The notes beneath the pieces are model-generated. The model saw nothing but the letters and a program-made list of their open reading frames with translations. It was not told where the DNA came from and did not search any database. Source: Clostridium_X cadaveris (GTDB lineage Bacteria; Bacillota; Clostridia; Clostridiales; Clostridiaceae). Taken from it: 64,000 bases of DNA. Where the stretch lies: the NCBI RefSeq assembly GCF_039521325.1, contig NZ_BAAACD010000004.1; one strand, 5' to 3'. This document shows, one piece after another, positions 1-8,931 of the stretch (its first letter is position 1; each line of letters opens with the position of its first letter). A program made the translations under genes and the position numbers.

Positions 1-37
1 CAGGGGGTCAAGAGTTCGAATCTCTTTATCTCCACCA
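1..37 (+). tRNA. tRNA 3' end (isotype not determinable)
   Basis: The window opens inside a tRNA. The T arm has a 5-bp stem AAGAG/CTCTT around the loop TTCGAAT, followed by the 3' half of the acceptor stem TATCTCC, discriminator A at 34 and an encoded CCA at 35-37. The anticodon lies outside the window, so the isotype cannot be read. The short variable region argues against a Ser or Leu tRNA. Confidence 0.9.
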
Positions 38-69
38 AAAACCATGAAGTTAATCTTCATGGTTTTTTT
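38..69 (+). terminator. Intrinsic terminator after the tRNA
   Basis: A perfect hairpin, AACCATGAAG paired with CTTCATGGTT, starts right after the tRNA CCA and runs into a T tract at 63-69. It ends the tRNA transcript. Confidence 0.85.
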
Positions 70-179
70 ATTATATTAATATTTTTGAAATGTTAATGTA
101 TATTTAAAAAATTATTAATTGTCTATATATAAGTTATTTATTACAATATTTTATAAGGTATATTAACAGGTGGCTAAAA

Positions 180-677
180 ATGATATATAGAATTAAGCAA
201 TTTGTATGGGGAATTATATCTTCCTTTAAATCAATTAATATGGAATATCTCAAATCAAACTTAACAAATGATGAACTAGATATATTTTTAAAGCTAAGAT
301 TAAATGAGCAACACCATTCTATCAGGGTAGCTAAGACGTGTGAGAAAATTGCAGCACATAAATATGAAGATATAGATGTAGTGAAGCTAAGAAAAATTGC
401 ATTACTTCATGATATAGGTAAAATAAAAAAACATTTAAATCTCATAGATAAATCTATACTAGTTATTTTAAACAAAGTTACTCATGGACGTATTAAGAAG
501 TATACAAATATAAAGAAGATAGATGTATACTATAATCATGATGAATATGGAGCTGATATTCTTAAAGAATTAGGATATGATGAAGAGTTAATATATGTAA
601 TTAGAAATCATCATAAAAACGTAAACATACAAAATAAGATGCTTTATATTTTAAAAAAAAGTGATGATATGAGTTAG
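180..677 (+). CDS. HD-domain (HDIG) metal-dependent phosphohydrolase
   Basis: A 165-residue soluble protein made essentially of one HD domain. The metal-binding signature HDIGK lies near residue 78 (ALLHDIGKI). An upstream His (QHHSIRVA near 45) and downstream histidines (YNHDEYGADI, RNHHK) complete the usual HD ligand set. Proteins of this class hydrolyse nucleotides or other phosphate esters; the substrate here is unknown. The start is supported by AGGTGG six bases upstream. It ends 13 bases before niaR, whose ribosome binding site overlaps its stop, so the two are probably cotranscribed. Confidence 0.8.
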   Translation: MIYRIKQFVWGIISSFKSINMEYLKSNLTNDELDIFLKLRLNEQHHSIRVAKTCEKIAAHKYEDIDVVKLRKIALLHDIGKIKKHLNLIDKSILVILNKVTHGRIKKYTNIKKIDVYYNHDEYGADILKELGYDEELIYVIRNHHKNVNIQNKMLYILKKSDDMS

Positions 678-690
678 GTGGTGAGAAGAA

Positions 691-1203
691 ATGACATCTA
701 AAGATAGAAGACTACAAATTGAAAGACTTTTAATAAGCTCTAAAGAGCCTCTAAAGGGAAATCTACTTGCTGAAAGGTTCAATGTTACTAGACAGGTAAT
801 AGTTAAGGATATCGCGATTTTAAGGGCTACAGGAACTAAAATAATAGCTACTCCAGATGGGTATATAATATATGATAATTGTGATAATAAAGTTAGAAGT
901 ATATTAGCTATAAATCATAGAAGAGAAGAAATGATTGATGAATTATCAATAGTTATAAAATACGGTGGTATTATAGAAGATGTAATAGTAGAGCATCCTG
1001 TTTATGGAGAAATAAAAGCAATGTTAATGATAAAAAACTCTGCTGATTTAGAAAGTTTTTTAAAGAGATTTGATGAAAATAAGGCACAGCCACTATCATC
1101 ATTAACAGAAGGAGTACATCTACATACTATAGTTGCTGATAATAATGAGAATATGGAAAAGATAATATCAGAATTAGGATCTAAAAACTTTTTAATTACC
1201 TAA
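691..1203 (+). CDS. niaR: NiaR-type niacin-responsive transcriptional repressor
   Basis: A 170-residue repressor. Residues about 5-60 form a winged HTH_11 domain (RRLQIERLLISSKEPLKG, then a recognition helix with FNVTRQVIVKDI). Residues about 80-168 form the 3H domain, with its conserved histidines visible in VEHPVYGEI and GVHLHTIVAD. Known NiaR proteins bind nicotinate through the 3H domain and repress NAD biosynthesis or niacin uptake genes. No nad or niacin transport gene lies in the window, so it acts elsewhere. It is followed closely by the UPF0182 gene (gap about 25 bases). Confidence 0.88.
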   Translation: MTSKDRRLQIERLLISSKEPLKGNLLAERFNVTRQVIVKDIAILRATGTKIIATPDGYIIYDNCDNKVRSILAINHRREEMIDELSIVIKYGGIIEDVIVEHPVYGEIKAMLMIKNSADLESFLKRFDENKAQPLSSLTEGVHLHTIVADNNENMEKIISELGSKNFLIT

Positions 1204-1228
1204 AATTAATAAAATGAGGAGTGAGGAA

Positions 1229-3955
1229 ATGAAAAAAAAGTACACGTTAGTGGCAGCAGTATTAATATTAATGATATTGCTATTATCCTTAGACGGAATA
1301 CTAAAGTTTACTGTAGACTATCAATGGTTTAAAAGTCTAGGATATTTAAGTGTTTACTTTACAAAAATATTAGCAATCATAAAATTCATGATTCCTATGT
1401 TTATTTTATGTTTTGTAGTAATAGGACTATATTATAGAAGTTTAAAAAAGAGTTATTTAAAGGAAATAAATAGAGTAGAGCTAGATCCTATAACTAAAAA
1501 AAGAGAATCTAAAATATTTATATTAGTAAATATTTTAATATCAGCTTTGGTATCATATGGAGTATCAAATAAGTATTGGTATAGTATTCTTCAATTTACA
1601 AATTCAACAGATTTCAATTTAACAGATCCAGTATTTAATAAAGACATATCATTTTATATATTTAAACTTCCATTAATACAATCAATATATAATTCAATGA
1701 TGGCACTTTTGGTTATACTTATCATAGTAACTGTATTGGCTTATTTATCACTTATATTAAAAGATAGAGTAAAAGGGATACATAACAATACAGAGGGAAA
1801 TATCACTTATATAGATGGTAGCAGGCTTAAACATTTTGCAGGAAAGCAATTTGCAATATTAGCATCAGCATTACTTATAATGTATTCTATAAAATATATA
1901 TTAAGTGCTTATTACTTAGTTTACAGTGATAATGGAGTTGCATTTGGTGCAAGTTATATAGATTTAAATGTAACACTCAGATTTTATAGAGTTCTTACAA
2001 TATTATGTATAGTAGCTGCTATAATTGTTTTTATAAATATAAGAAAAAATAAGGTTAAACCTATAATAGTAGCGATAGCAACAGTATTTATAGTATCAAT
2101 ACTTCAGGCGCCAGCTTCATTATTAGTTCAAAGATTTTTAGTTAAGGCAAACGAGCTTGAGTTAGAAAAACCTTATTTATCAAATAATATTGAATTTACG
2201 AGAAAAGCATTTAATATTGATAATATAGAAGAGAGAGATTTTGAGGTAACAAATAACTTAAACAAAGAAAGTATAAAAGCTAATAAAGATATAGTTAGCA
2301 ATATAAAGATAAACTCATTTAGACCGTCACTTGAGTTCTATAATCAAGTTCAAAATATAAGATATTACTATGACTTTAATGATATAGATGTTGATAGATA
2401 TAAAATAAATGGTGAATTTAAACAAGTATTTGTAGCACCAAGGGAAATTAATAGCGATAGCATAGAACCTAATACATGGATAAATAAGCACTTAAAGTAT
2501 ACTCATGGATATGGTGTTGTAATGAGTGATGTAAGTAAAGTTACATCTGAAGGACAGCCTAAATTTCTTATAAATGATATACCACCAGTAAACTCTACTG
2601 ATATACCTTTAGATAACCCTAGAATATATTTTGGTGAGAAGACTGATTACTATGCTATTGTAAATACTCTAACTAGTGAATTTGATGCTCCAAAAGGAGG
2701 AGAAAATCAAACTAATAATTATGATGGTAAAGATGGTATAAATATGACTTTCCTCAATAGAGTTTTATATGCCATAAATCAGAGAGATGTTAATATACTA
2801 CTATCAAAAGATATAACAAGTGAAAGTAAAATATTATTTAGAAGAAATATAGTTGATAGAGTGCAAACTATAGCACCATTTATAAAGTATGATAAGGATC
2901 CTTATACAGTATTAAATGAAGGAAAGATATACTGGATTATGGATGGGTACACAACATCAAACTTATATCCTTATTCAGAGCCATATGAAAATATAAACTA
3001 TATTAGAAACTCTGTTAAAGTAGTTATAGATGCTTATGATGGAACTGTTGATTTCTATATATCTGATAAAGATGATCCTATAGCTCAAAGTTTATCAAAG
3101 ATGTTTAAAGGACTATTTAAAGATATAGATGAAATGCCACAAGGATTAAAATCTCACTTAAGATATCCTCAAGATATCTTTGGAATTCAAAAAAAGGTTC
3201 TTGAGAAATACCATATGACTGATCCAGCAGTATTCTTTAATGGAGAAGATTTATGGGAGGTAGCTAAGAAAGTAGATTATGATGAAGAAAATCCAAATGG
3301 AGAGTCATCATATATGGTTACAAGATTACCAGGTGAAGATGAAATAGAAATGGTAATGCTTGATTACTTTAATACAAGAGGAAAAGAAAATATGGTTTCT
3401 ATATTAGGTGCCAGAATGGATGAAGAACATTATGGAAATTTAGTTCTTTATAAATTCCCACCAAAGAAAACTATATATAGTCCTGTGTTCTTTAATAATA
3501 AGATAAATCAGGATACTGAAATTTCCAAGGAAATAACTTTGTGGAAATCTAAAGGATCAAATACTAAGTTTGGTGATACGTTGATAATACCAATAGATAA
3601 TTCTCTTTTATATATAAAACCACTGTATATAGTTGCAGAGGGAGAGAAGAGTATACCTGAAATGAAGAGAGTAATAGCATACTATGGTGACAATGTTGTT
3701 ATGGAAGATAGCATTGAAAATGTTCTTGCTGCGTTATTTGGAAAATCAACTAATGAAGGTAAGACAGAAGAGGAAACAAATAATAAACCAATTAATGAAG
3801 GAGAAAATAATACATCATCAATAGTTAATGAAAAAATAGGCAAAGCAGCTGATGTATACAATAAGGCTATAGAAGCTCAGAAGATTGGAGATTGGGCTAA
3901 ATATGGCGAACTTATAAAAGAATTAGGAGATATCCTTAATAATTTATCCAAGTAA
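1229..3955 (+). CDS. UPF0182 family large membrane protein
   Basis: About 908 residues. The N-terminal third has roughly seven hydrophobic segments (the first within VLILMILLLSLDGILKF), followed by a large extracytoplasmic region with the family motifs around WINKHLKYTHGYG, SEPYENINYIRNSVK and LRYPQDIFGIQ. The C-terminal tail is charged and Glu/Asn-rich, with a short helical end. The function of UPF0182 is not established. An in-frame ATG exists at 1214, but the GAGGAGTGAGG site just before 1229 favours ATG 1229 (MKKKYTLVAA). It closes the HD-niaR-UPF0182 set and is followed by a terminator. Confidence 0.9.
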   Translation: MKKKYTLVAAVLILMILLLSLDGILKFTVDYQWFKSLGYLSVYFTKILAIIKFMIPMFILCFVVIGLYYRSLKKSYLKEINRVELDPITKKRESKIFILVNILISALVSYGVSNKYWYSILQFTNSTDFNLTDPVFNKDISFYIFKLPLIQSIYNSMMALLVILIIVTVLAYLSLILKDRVKGIHNNTEGNITYIDGSRLKHFAGKQFAILASALLIMYSIKYILSAYYLVYSDNGVAFGASYIDLNVTLRFYRVLTILCIVAAIIVFINIRKNKVKPIIVAIATVFIVSILQAPASLLVQRFLVKANELELEKPYLSNNIEFTRKAFNIDNIEERDFEVTNNLNKESIKANKDIVSNIKINSFRPSLEFYNQVQNIRYYYDFNDIDVDRYKINGEFKQVFVAPREINSDSIEPNTWINKHLKYTHGYGVVMSDVSKVTSEGQPKFLINDIPPVNSTDIPLDNPRIYFGEKTDYYAIVNTLTSEFDAPKGGENQTNNYDGKDGINMTFLNRVLYAINQRDVNILLSKDITSESKILFRRNIVDRVQTIAPFIKYDKDPYTVLNEGKIYWIMDGYTTSNLYPYSEPYENINYIRNSVKVVIDAYDGTVDFYISDKDDPIAQSLSKMFKGLFKDIDEMPQGLKSHLRYPQDIFGIQKKVLEKYHMTDPAVFFNGEDLWEVAKKVDYDEENPNGESSYMVTRLPGEDEIEMVMLDYFNTRGKENMVSILGARMDEEHYGNLVLYKFPPKKTIYSPVFFNNKINQDTEISKEITLWKSKGSNTKFGDTLIIPIDNSLLYIKPLYIVAEGEKSIPEMKRVIAYYGDNVVMEDSIENVLAALFGKSTNEGKTEEETNNKPINEGENNTSSIVNEKIGKAADVYNKAIEAQKIGDWAKYGELIKELGDILNNLSK

Positions 3956-3962
3956 TATAAGG

Positions 3963-4011
3963 CTTCATATCATATGTTTATTTTAATATGTGATATGAAG
4001 TTTATTTTTTA
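3963..4011 (+). terminator. Intrinsic terminator
   Basis: CTTCATATCA.. and ..TGATATGAAG form a long hairpin directly after the UPF0182 stop, followed by TTTATTTTTT. Confidence 0.8.
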
Positions 4012-4033
4012 AAATCTGTTAAAGCTATTTTTA

Positions 4034-4062
4034 TTATCAAAATATATAAACATTGTTATAAT
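4034..4062 (+). promoter_or_regulatory. Sigma-A promoter for the oxidoreductase operon
   Basis: TTATCA at 4034-4039, a 17-base spacer and TATAAT at 4057-4062, preceded by TG at 4054-4055 (extended -10). It lies about 65 bases before the start codon of the next gene. Confidence 0.55.
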
Positions 4063-4125
4063 AGTAATGTAATTAAGTTTTATAGTAAAATTGTTACATT
4101 TAAAAGTGAGAGGTAGTGAAATCAT

Positions 4126-5520
4126 ATGGATTATGACGTACTTATATTAGGCGGCGGACTTATCGGATGCGGCGTAGCCTATGAGCTTTCAAAGTATAAT
4201 TTAAATATAGCTGTAATTGAAAAAGATTATGACATAGCAGATGATATATCTTCTATAAATACAGCAGTTGTAAATGATGGTATAGGTGGAAGAAGTGACC
4301 TTATGGCTAGGCTTCAAATAATGGGAAATTCAATGTTTGATGAAATAACTGAAAAATTTGATGTTCCATTTAAAAGAATAGGATCACTATTAATAGCAAA
4401 TACGGATGAAAAAGTAGAGGAATTAAAGAGAATATATAAAAGAGCCATAAAAAGAGGCGTAAAGGATATAGAAATAATAGAGGGTGAAAAAGCAAGAACA
4501 ATAGAAAATAATTTAAAAGAAAATGTGAAGATAGCACTATACTCTAAGAACACAGGGGTAGTATCTCCATATGACTTAGCGTTAGCATATGCAGAAATAG
4601 CCTTTGATAATGGAGTCAATTTTAGATTAGAAGAAGAGGTTTTAGATATACAAAAAATTTCTAAATCTCTTAAAGTTACTACAAATAAAAATAAATTTAC
4701 ATGCAAAATGGTTGTAAATACGACTCCGGGTGAAAATTATAATATAGACAAAGATATTGAGCCATCAAATAGCAGAGAAAAGCTTAATACATTCATTCTT
4801 GATAATACTTATGATAAGTATTTTAATCATATAATATTTTCTCTAGAGGAAAATGATGAAGATGTATATGCAATACCAACTTTCAATAAACATATGATAG
4901 CTCAATATATATCAGAAAGAGATCTTGGTGTTAAAGAAATATTGGGTAAGCTAAATAATCTGATTGATGAGATAAGCAAGGATAACATAAAAAATACTTA
5001 CAATGAATTATTTTATAAAGATATGATGATAATAGATGATAATGAAATGACTAATAAAGGTTATATAAAAATAACTGGTAATCATTATAGCGAAGTTACT
5101 ATAACTCCTGCAATATCAAATATGGTTTGTGAGACTATAGTTAATAATTTAAAATGCAAGAAGAAAAAGAATTTTATAGATAAAAGAAGAGAAATATATA
5201 AGTTCAAAAACCTTACAAATCAAGAGAGAAATGAACTAATAAGTGTTGATAAAAATTATGGAAAGATTATATGTTTATGTAATGAAATAACTGAAGCAGA
5301 AATAGTTGATTGTATAAGGAGGCCACTTGGAGCTAGAACTATAGAAGGAATTATAAGAAGAACAGGAGCAACTTTTGGAGAATGTCAGGGTTCTTATTGT
5401 TTGAGTAGAATAGCACATATTTTAGCTAGGGAAACAGGTAAAAATTTAAATGATATAGTTAAGGACTCAAAGGGATCCAGATTAATACTTAGTAGGATTA
5501 AGGAATTCAATGAAATTTAA
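4126..5520 (+). CDS. FAD-dependent oxidoreductase (GlpA-like) with C-terminal BFD-like [2Fe-2S] domain
   Basis: 464 residues. A Rossmann FAD motif, LGGGLIGCGVAYEL, starts at residue 8 and leads a DAO/GlpA-type domain to about residue 340. The C-terminal part is a BFD-like iron-sulfur domain with Cys383, Cys385 (CLC), Cys420 and Cys425 (ECQGSYC), the usual [2Fe-2S] ligands. Proteins of this type are annotated as anaerobic glycerol-3-phosphate dehydrogenase-like, but the substrate is unproven. It is followed after 14 bases by a DUF1667 gene. In many clostridia a second HcnB-like flavoprotein sits between these two genes; it is absent here. Confidence 0.82.
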   Translation: MDYDVLILGGGLIGCGVAYELSKYNLNIAVIEKDYDIADDISSINTAVVNDGIGGRSDLMARLQIMGNSMFDEITEKFDVPFKRIGSLLIANTDEKVEELKRIYKRAIKRGVKDIEIIEGEKARTIENNLKENVKIALYSKNTGVVSPYDLALAYAEIAFDNGVNFRLEEEVLDIQKISKSLKVTTNKNKFTCKMVVNTTPGENYNIDKDIEPSNSREKLNTFILDNTYDKYFNHIIFSLEENDEDVYAIPTFNKHMIAQYISERDLGVKEILGKLNNLIDEISKDNIKNTYNELFYKDMMIIDDNEMTNKGYIKITGNHYSEVTITPAISNMVCETIVNNLKCKKKKNFIDKRREIYKFKNLTNQERNELISVDKNYGKIICLCNEITEAEIVDCIRRPLGARTIEGIIRRTGATFGECQGSYCLSRIAHILARETGKNLNDIVKDSKGSRLILSRIKEFNEI

Positions 5521-5534
5521 GGGAGAAATTAAGA

Positions 5535-5897
5535 ATGAGTGAATCTTCTATATGCTATGGATGTAATAAAAAATGTATTTTAAATGTATCTGACACAGAT
5601 GAAAATAAGATAATTAATGGAAATCAATGTGAATTAGGTAATTACTATGAAAAGTTTAAAGATAATTGTACAAAGGGAATACTTACCACTTTAGTGAGAA
5701 TAAAGGGTGACAATAAACATAAAGTATTACCTGTAAAAAGCACTAAGCCTATAGATAAAAGTCTATGGATAGAATGTTCTAAAGCATTAAGCAGGATATA
5801 TGTTGGTCCAAATATGAAATGCGGAGATGTAGTTTGCACTAACATATTAAATACAGGTGTAGATATAGTAAGTACTAAAACTATAAAAAGAGATTAA
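5535..5897 (+). CDS. DUF1667 domain-containing cysteine-rich protein
   Basis: 120 residues. The N-terminus carries Cys7, Cys10, Cys14 and Cys32 in a CxxCxxxC plus GNQC layout typical of DUF1667, suggesting a metal or Fe-S site. The C-terminal half (KVLPVKSTKPID.. to ..GVDIVSTKTIKR) fits the rest of the family. DUF1667 proteins accompany GlpA/HcnB-like flavoproteins and probably form an electron-transfer subunit. It is the second gene of a two-gene operon with the FAD enzyme. Start ATG 5535 follows GGGAGAAATTAAGA. Confidence 0.82.
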   Translation: MSESSICYGCNKKCILNVSDTDENKIINGNQCELGNYYEKFKDNCTKGILTTLVRIKGDNKHKVLPVKSTKPIDKSLWIECSKALSRIYVGPNMKCGDVVCTNILNTGVDIVSTKTIKRD

Positions 5898-5954
5898 ACT
5901 ATATTGACAATAGATAAACTAAGGAATATAATATATAAAAGTTTATAATTAAAC

Positions 5955-6166
5955 CTATGAAGAGGCTAGTATTAAAGTATTCAGATTTTAGAGAGTCAGT
6001 GGAAGGTGAAAACTGGCACTGATATTTTAAGAATCCACCTCAGAGGGACTGTGATGAGCAGTACGGTAATATCGTTAAATTTTTAAGAGGATTATTTTAA
6101 TTAGTAATCAATTAGGGTGGCAACGCGGAGCTTTTCGTCCCTTTAAGGACGAAGGGCTTTTTTTTA
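5955..6166 (+). promoter_or_regulatory. T-box leader controlling serS
   Basis: A tRNA-sensing T-box riboswitch in the serS leader. The conserved T-box core AGGGTGGCAACGCGG is at 6114-6128, right before a terminator hairpin. The upstream region (about 5955-6060) holds the Stem I elements, including the AGTACGGTAA-type segment near 6060. The specifier is probably UCC at 6034-6036 within GAATCCACCTC, a Ser codon; this assignment is by position and gene context, not by a computed fold. Uncharged tRNA-Ser should favour the antiterminator and allow serS expression. Confidence 0.9.
6129..6166 (+). terminator. T-box regulated terminator
   Basis: A 12-bp stem, AGCTTTTCGTCC paired with GGACGAAGGGCT (6129-6158), followed by a run of T. 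Its 5' side adjoins the T-box sequence, so antiterminator formation would compete with it. Confidence 0.9.
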
Positions 6167-6196
6167 TTTCAAAAAATAAATAAGGAGGAAAATGAA

Positions 6197-7474
6197 ATGT
6201 TAGATTTAAAAATGCTTAGAAGTAAAACTGAAGAAGTTAAAGCTGCTATGCAAAATAGAGGAGAAGACTTTGATATATCACAAATAGATGAAGTTATAGC
6301 TCTAGATGAAGAAAAAAGAGGTATTCTTGTAAAGGTTGAAGAGCTTAAGGCAAGGAGAAATCAAGAGTCTAAAAAAGTGCCTCAATTAAAGAAGGCAGGA
6401 GAAGATGTAACTGCTATAATGGAAGACATGAGAAAAATAGGAGAGGAAATAAAAGCTTACGATGATAAGGTATCTGAAATAAATGAAAAGATAAATTATA
6501 TCATGCTAAGAATTCCTAATATACCAAATGATCAAGTTCCAGAAGGCGGAAGCGATGAAGACAATTTAGAAATAAAGAGATGGGGAGAGCCAACCAAGTT
6601 TGATTTTGAACCTAAAGCTCACTGGGATATAGGAACAGGATTAGATATACTTGATTTTGAAAGAGCAGGTAAGATCACAGGTTCAAGATTTGCCCTTTAT
6701 AAAGATTTAGGAGCTAGATTAGAAAGATCTGTAATAAATTACTTTTTAAATACACACACTAAAAATGGATACAAAGAATTGTTTGTACCATTTATGGTAA
6801 ATAGAGATTCAATGACTGGTACTGGACAGCTACCAAAGTTTGAAGAAGATGCATTTAAATTAAAGGATCAAGATTATTTCTTAATTCCAACAGCGGAAGT
6901 TCCAGTAACTAATATGTATAGAGACGAAGTTTTAAGGGGAGACGAACTTCCAATAAAACATGTTGCTTACAGTGCTTGTTTTAGATCAGAAGCTGGTTCA
7001 GCAGGAAGAGATACAAGAGGTCTTATAAGACAACATCAATTTAATAAAGTTGAACTTGTAAAGTTTGCAAAGCCAGAGGATTCTTATAAGGAACTTGATC
7101 TATTAGTACAAGATGCAGAAAGAGTACTTCAAGGATTAGGATTACCATATAGAATAGTTAGAATATGCAAAGGTGATTTAGGATTTACAGCTGCATTAAA
7201 ATATGATATAGAAGTTTGGATGCCAAGTTACAACAGATATGTTGAAATCTCAAGCTGTAGTAATTTTGAAGATTTCCAAGCTAGAAGAGCAAATATAAAA
7301 TATAAGGAAACCCCAAAAGATAAGCCAAAGTTTGTACACACATTAAATGGATCAGGTGTTGCAATAGGAAGAACTGTAGCAGCTATACTTGAAAACTTCC
7401 AACAAGAAGATGGTTCTGTAAAAATTCCAGAAGCTTTAAGACATTACATGGGTGTAGATGAAATAACTAAATAG
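6197..7474 (+). CDS. serS: Seryl-tRNA synthetase
   Basis: 425 residues, the normal bacterial SerRS length. Residues about 1-110 form the N-terminal tRNA-binding coiled coil (charged heptads such as EEKRGILVKVEELKARR). The class II catalytic core follows, with motif 2 at FRSEAGSAGRDTRG and motif 3 at GSGVAIGRTVAAILEN. It charges tRNA-Ser with serine, and also tRNA-Sec if present, in the cytosol. AAGGAGG at 6182-6188 sets the start. Expression is governed by the T-box leader. Two tRNA-Ser genes lie 3.5 kb downstream. Confidence 0.98.
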   Translation: MLDLKMLRSKTEEVKAAMQNRGEDFDISQIDEVIALDEEKRGILVKVEELKARRNQESKKVPQLKKAGEDVTAIMEDMRKIGEEIKAYDDKVSEINEKINYIMLRIPNIPNDQVPEGGSDEDNLEIKRWGEPTKFDFEPKAHWDIGTGLDILDFERAGKITGSRFALYKDLGARLERSVINYFLNTHTKNGYKELFVPFMVNRDSMTGTGQLPKFEEDAFKLKDQDYFLIPTAEVPVTNMYRDEVLRGDELPIKHVAYSACFRSEAGSAGRDTRGLIRQHQFNKVELVKFAKPEDSYKELDLLVQDAERVLQGLGLPYRIVRICKGDLGFTAALKYDIEVWMPSYNRYVEISSCSNFEDFQARRANIKYKETPKDKPKFVHTLNGSGVAIGRTVAAILENFQQEDGSVKIPEALRHYMGVDEITK

Positions 7475-7480
7475 CAATAA

Positions 7481-7522
7481 AAAAAGTTCAGATTAGTCAT
7501 AAACTTAATCTGAACTTTTTTA
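7481..7522. terminator. Bidirectional terminator between serS and the Gfo/Idh gene
   Basis: AAAAAGTTCAGATTA pairs with TAATCTGAACTTTTT around a 10-base loop. A and T tracts on the two flanks let it serve both convergent genes. Confidence 0.85.
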
Positions 7523-7544
7523 TTAAATTATAAATTAACCTCTA

Positions 7545-8789
7545 TTATTTATAAAATTCATCAATAGAAACTATTCTATGTTCTATACGTGATTTTTCAG
7601 CTGCTAATGCCATCAAGTGACTTTGAACTGAGGTTTTTGCAGATGAAAGAGATTCCTTATTGTTTCCAGAAACAACATTTAGGAAATCATCAATAAGTCC
7701 GAAATCTCCGCCGCCATGGCCAGAAGTTGTAGGTTTTAAAGTTATCTTTTCTACGCTATTATCTACAAAGTTATGGACTTCAATTTCACGTGTATTCATA
7801 TTAGCACGAATTTCACCCTTAGAGCCCATTATTTTTAGTGTTCTTCCTATATCATGAGTAAAAGCGCACATAGAAAATGTAGCAGTAACTCCATCTTCAA
7901 ATTCTAAGTTTACTACTTGATGGTCTACAACATTATTATCACAATGATAAACACATCTTCCATAAGGTCCTTCTTTAAGAGCTTTTAATCTACCTTCAAA
8001 AGATAGATCCGTTGAAATTGTATTAGTTGGCCATGCTACATTATCTGTAAGATAAAATTTAGGTGCATAAAATGGACATTTATTTTCATGAGGACATCCA
8101 TCTAAACATCTCATAGGAGCACCTTTTGGAGCATTTTCTTCTTTAAAGTGTTTTAAAGAACCAAATGATGATACATTTAAACACTTTTTATTTATTAAAT
8201 ATAAAAGTATATCCATATCATGACAACTCTTAGCTAATATCATTGGAGCAGCTATATCTGTATTTCTCCAATTTCCTCTTACAAAGCTGTGAGCTTGATG
8301 ATAGTATCCTACATTTTCATTATGATTTATTGAGATTATATCTCCAATTCTATTTTGAGCTAAAACTTCTTTTATTTTTTGAAAGAAACTTGTATATCTA
8401 AGTACATGACAAATTGATAAAATTCTATGATTTTTTTCAGCAACATCAGCCATTTTTATGCATTCGTGTGCATCAGGTGACATAGGCTTTTCCAGTAGAA
8501 CATCATATCCTGCTTCTAAAGCCTTTAGAGTTGGATCAAGATGCATTTTATCTTGAGTAGCTATTATAGCTATATCAGCCAGCTTATCCCTTTTTAATAT
8601 ATCTTCATAATTTTTATAACATTGAAAATCACTTAGAGAAAACTTTTCTTTAAATGACTTTCGTCTCTCTTCTAATGGTTCAGCTACAGCTACAATTTCT
8701 AGTTTATTAGGATTTTTTAATGCATATGGAGCATAAGCATTTGCACCTCTGTCACCTGCTCCAATTACAATAGCAGTTAGTTTTTTCAT
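7545..8789 (-). CDS. Gfo/Idh/MocA family NAD(P)-dependent oxidoreductase
   Basis: 414 residues. The N-terminal Rossmann motif is VIGAGDRGANAYAPYA (residues 8-23), and the family signature EKPM follows DVLLEKPMSP near residue 100. The Cys-rich stretch CLDGCPHENKCPFY near residue 230 is unusual and could bind a metal. Family members oxidise or epimerise sugars, sugar acids or cyclitols; the substrate is unknown. The start is supported by GGGGGGAT upstream on the minus strand. It is divergent from the sugar kinase-nucleotidyltransferase pair and may act on a related sugar. Confidence 0.85.
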   Translation of the reverse strand: MKKLTAIVIGAGDRGANAYAPYALKNPNKLEIVAVAEPLEERRKSFKEKFSLSDFQCYKNYEDILKRDKLADIAIIATQDKMHLDPTLKALEAGYDVLLEKPMSPDAHECIKMADVAEKNHRILSICHVLRYTSFFQKIKEVLAQNRIGDIISINHNENVGYYHQAHSFVRGNWRNTDIAAPMILAKSCHDMDILLYLINKKCLNVSSFGSLKHFKEENAPKGAPMRCLDGCPHENKCPFYAPKFYLTDNVAWPTNTISTDLSFEGRLKALKEGPYGRCVYHCDNNVVDHQVVNLEFEDGVTATFSMCAFTHDIGRTLKIMGSKGEIRANMNTREIEVHNFVDNSVEKITLKPTTSGHGGGDFGLIDDFLNVVSGNNKESLSSAKTSVQSHLMALAAEKSRIEHRIVSIDEFYK

Positions 8790-8931
8790 AAATATCCCCC
8801 CAAAATTAATAAGATTACAATATATATTTTATATTTTTTATCACAAAATGTAAAAGAAAATTAAAAAAAATACAAATATAGTTTATAATATAATTATTGA
8901 GAAAATACAGTTGAAATCTAGGGAGGATATT

